In this document: piece after piece, positions 62,468 to 64,000 of the stretch
Layout of the letters: each line of letters starts with the position of its first letter
Position numbering within the stretch: the first letter of the stretch is position 1
From: an uncultured Aquitalea sp.
GTDB taxonomy: Bacteria; Pseudomonadota; Gammaproteobacteria; Burkholderiales; Chromobacteriaceae
Assembly (NCBI RefSeq): GCF_945957525.1
Contig: NZ_CAMFLA010000009.1
Span: 62,001 to 126,000 of the forward strand
Direction of reading: 5' to 3'
Length of the DNA: 64,000 nucleotides
Translations under genes and position numbers: made by a program
The notes under the pieces: generated by a model
The model's database searches: none
What the model saw: only the letters and a program-made list of their open reading frames with translations
Told to the model about the DNA's origin: nothing

Positions 62468-64000
62468 ATGTTCAAACGACTGCTTGCGATTCTGGCCGGC
62501 TTGGTCATTGGTGGGGCCGTTCTGGTAGCGGGTGCCGCTGCCATTGCGATCATCATAACCTACCCGCGTTTGCCAAGTCTTGATGTGCTGACGGATTACC
62601 GTCCGAAAATTCCGCTCAGGGTCTACTCCGCTGATAACCAATTGATCGGAGAATTCGGCGAGGAGCGGCGATCTTTCGCTCGCATCCATGAGGTGCCGCA
62701 GCTGATGAAGCAGGCGCTGCTGGCTGCCGAAGACGAGCGTTTCTATCAGCACAGCGGCGTGGATTATGTTGGTGTGCTGCGCGCCGCGGTGGGCAATATT
62801 GTATCCGGGCACGCCCGTTCCGGGGCAAGCACCATCACCATGCAAGTGGCGAAAAACTTTTTCCTGTCCAGTGAAAAGACTTTCACCCGGAAGTTTAATG
62901 AAGCATTGCTGGCTTTCAAGATCGAACACACGCTGTCCAAGGATCAGATTCTGGAGCTGTACTTCAACCAGATCTATCTGGGACAACGCGCCTATGGTTT
63001 TTCGGCTGCGGCCCAAGCCTATTTCGGTAAGCAGATCAATGACCTGAGCGTCGCGGAAATGGCCATGCTGGCTGGTTTGCCGAAGGCGCCTTCCGCTTAC
63101 AACCCCATCGTCAATCCGGATCGCGCCAAGCTGCGTCAGCAGTATGTGTTGCGCCGCATGCGCGAGCTGAACTTCATCACCCAAGAGCAGTACCAGGCGG
63201 CGGTGAATGAACCGTTGAAGCTGGCGGGCAATGCGGTGGACGGCAACCAGCCGGCGCTGTACGTGGCGGAAATGGTGCGTCAGGCGATGTACGAACGCTA
63301 TAAGGACGCGGCCTACACCGAAGGCTTCAAGGTGTACACCACGCTGGACAGTCATCACCAGCAGTGGGCCTATGACGCGCTGCGCGCCGGCTTGGTGGAT
63401 TTCGATCGCAAGCAGGGCTACCGCGCGCCGGAAAGTTATGTCGACTTGTCGGCGGCAGAGGGCGAGGATCAGACGGAGTTGCTGGACGACGCACTGTCTG
63501 AATTACGCGACAGTGGCGACATGTTGCCCGCCATCGTGCTGTCCGCCAGCCCGTCCGAAGTGCGTGCTTATATGCGTGGCGGCAAGGTGGCGGTCATCAA
63601 GGGCGCTGGGCTGGACTTCGCCCGTCGCGGGCTGAGCGCCAAGCTGGCGGCCGACAAACAGATCCGCCGCGGCGCGGTGATCCGCATCCGCGCACATGAA
63701 AAAGGCTATTGGGAGATTGTGCAGATGCCGGAAGTGGAGGGCGCTTTCGTCTCCATGGATACCCGCACCGGCGCCATCAAGTCGCTGGTGGGCGGTTTTG
63801 ATTTCAACCGCCGCAGCTTCAATCACGTGACCCAGGCTTGGCGTCAGCCGGGCTCCACCTTCAAGCCCTTCATTTACTCGGCGGGCGTGGAGCGCGGCAT
63901 CACGCCGTCCACCATGATCAACGATGCCCCGCTGACCGTGCCGGGCCAGCCGGGCCAGGCGGCGTGGGAGCCCAAGAACGATGACGGCAAGTTCGCCGGT
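62468..64000 (+). CDS. mrcA: Penicillin-binding protein 1A, N-terminal part, cut by window edge
   Basis: The first 511 codons are open to the window end. A membrane anchor (about 3-30) precedes a GT51 glycosyltransferase domain with AAEDERFYQHSGVD and ASTITMQVAKNFFL. The transpeptidase domain begins with the SxxK motif in RQPGSTFKPFIYS. An OB-like insert precedes it (about 280-400). It polymerises and cross-links peptidoglycan. Start ATG 62468 gives MFKRLLAILAGL. Confidence 0.95.
   Translation, partial: MFKRLLAILAGLVIGGAVLVAGAAAIAIIITYPRLPSLDVLTDYRPKIPLRVYSADNQLIGEFGEERRSFARIHEVPQLMKQALLAAEDERFYQHSGVDYVGVLRAAVGNIVSGHARSGASTITMQVAKNFFLSSEKTFTRKFNEALLAFKIEHTLSKDQILELYFNQIYLGQRAYGFSAAAQAYFGKQINDLSVAEMAMLAGLPKAPSAYNPIVNPDRAKLRQQYVLRRMRELNFITQEQYQAAVNEPLKLAGNAVDGNQPALYVAEMVRQAMYERYKDAAYTEGFKVYTTLDSHHQQWAYDALRAGLVDFDRKQGYRAPESYVDLSAAEGEDQTELLDDALSELRDSGDMLPAIVLSASPSEVRAYMRGGKVAVIKGAGLDFARRGLSAKLAADKQIRRGAVIRIRAHEKGYWEIVQMPEVEGAFVSMDTRTGAIKSLVGGFDFNRRSFNHVTQAWRQPGSTFKPFIYSAGVERGITPSTMINDAPLTVPGQPGQAAWEPKNDDGKFAG

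Overview
The window is GC-rich, gene-dense chromosomal DNA from a Gram-negative proteobacterium. The best fit is a betaproteobacterium of the order Neisseriales, Chromobacteriaceae-like. The grounds are the five-gene minor-pilin cluster in the same order as Neisseria pilH-I-J-K-X, the pilMNOPQ-aroK-aroB block, the metX-metW pair, an incomplete EIIA-HPr-EI phosphotransferase set, and a lipopolysaccharide core locus ending in msbA. I see no rRNA, tRNA, CRISPR array, insertion sequence or prophage. The two edges cut a sensor kinase (left) and a class A penicillin-binding protein (right).

Layout. 0-5.4 kb: an RstAB-like two-component pair diverges from a CstA-type transporter with its small partner; then a YeiH exporter diverges from its LysR regulator. 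5.5-13.6 kb: thrB, DUF2782, a LOG-family protein, polA, an unusual structured 440-base gap, and five overlapping minor pilin genes. 13.7-18.6 kb: a complete EmrAB/outer-membrane-factor efflux operon with an MprA/EmrR repressor and two matching operator-like palindromes. 18.7-21.6 kb: an ECF sigma factor with a His-rich membrane protein, an ArsC-like protein and a Bcr/CflA exporter. 21.8-25.2 kb: the ftrABCD ferrous iron uptake operon behind a Fur-box candidate. 25.3-30.3 kb: ybaK, an MFS gene broken by one amber codon, a monooxygenase-fold protein, msrPQ and a radical SAM protein. 30.4-36.3 kb: metXW, ampG with an MliC-like lysozyme inhibitor, and fsr with an AraC regulator. 36.4-47.6 kb: asnB, wrbA, brkB, DUF3025, a PAS/GAF/GGDEF enzyme, cysG and the pts genes. 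47.7-55.1 kb: core-oligosaccharide glycosyltransferases, the ligase waaL and msbA. 55.1-64 kb: a short FimV-like protein, aroB, aroK, pilQPONM and a divergent PBP1A gene.

How the genes fit together. Type IV pilus assembly is covered twice: minor pilins at 10.8-13.6 kb, and the alignment complex plus secretin at 57-62 kb. Four drug exporters are present (Emr, Bcr, Fsr and a broken MFS). Methionine and threonine branches meet at homoserine (thrB, metX), and sulfur handling recurs (cysG, msrPQ, YeiH).

Main observation. The 9-mer TTGGCCGAA (extended form aGGTTGGCCGAAGc) occurs exactly 33 times by my count, on both strands and in four amino-acid readings. About 0.5 copies would be expected from base composition. 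It behaves like a DNA uptake sequence or another DNA-level address word, but it lacks the CTG core of known Neisseria uptake sequences. Other points: an intrinsic terminator whose hairpin and U-tract form the first codons of aroK, non-canonical minor-pilin cleavage sites, and a free-standing FimV C-terminal-like protein near the pil operon.
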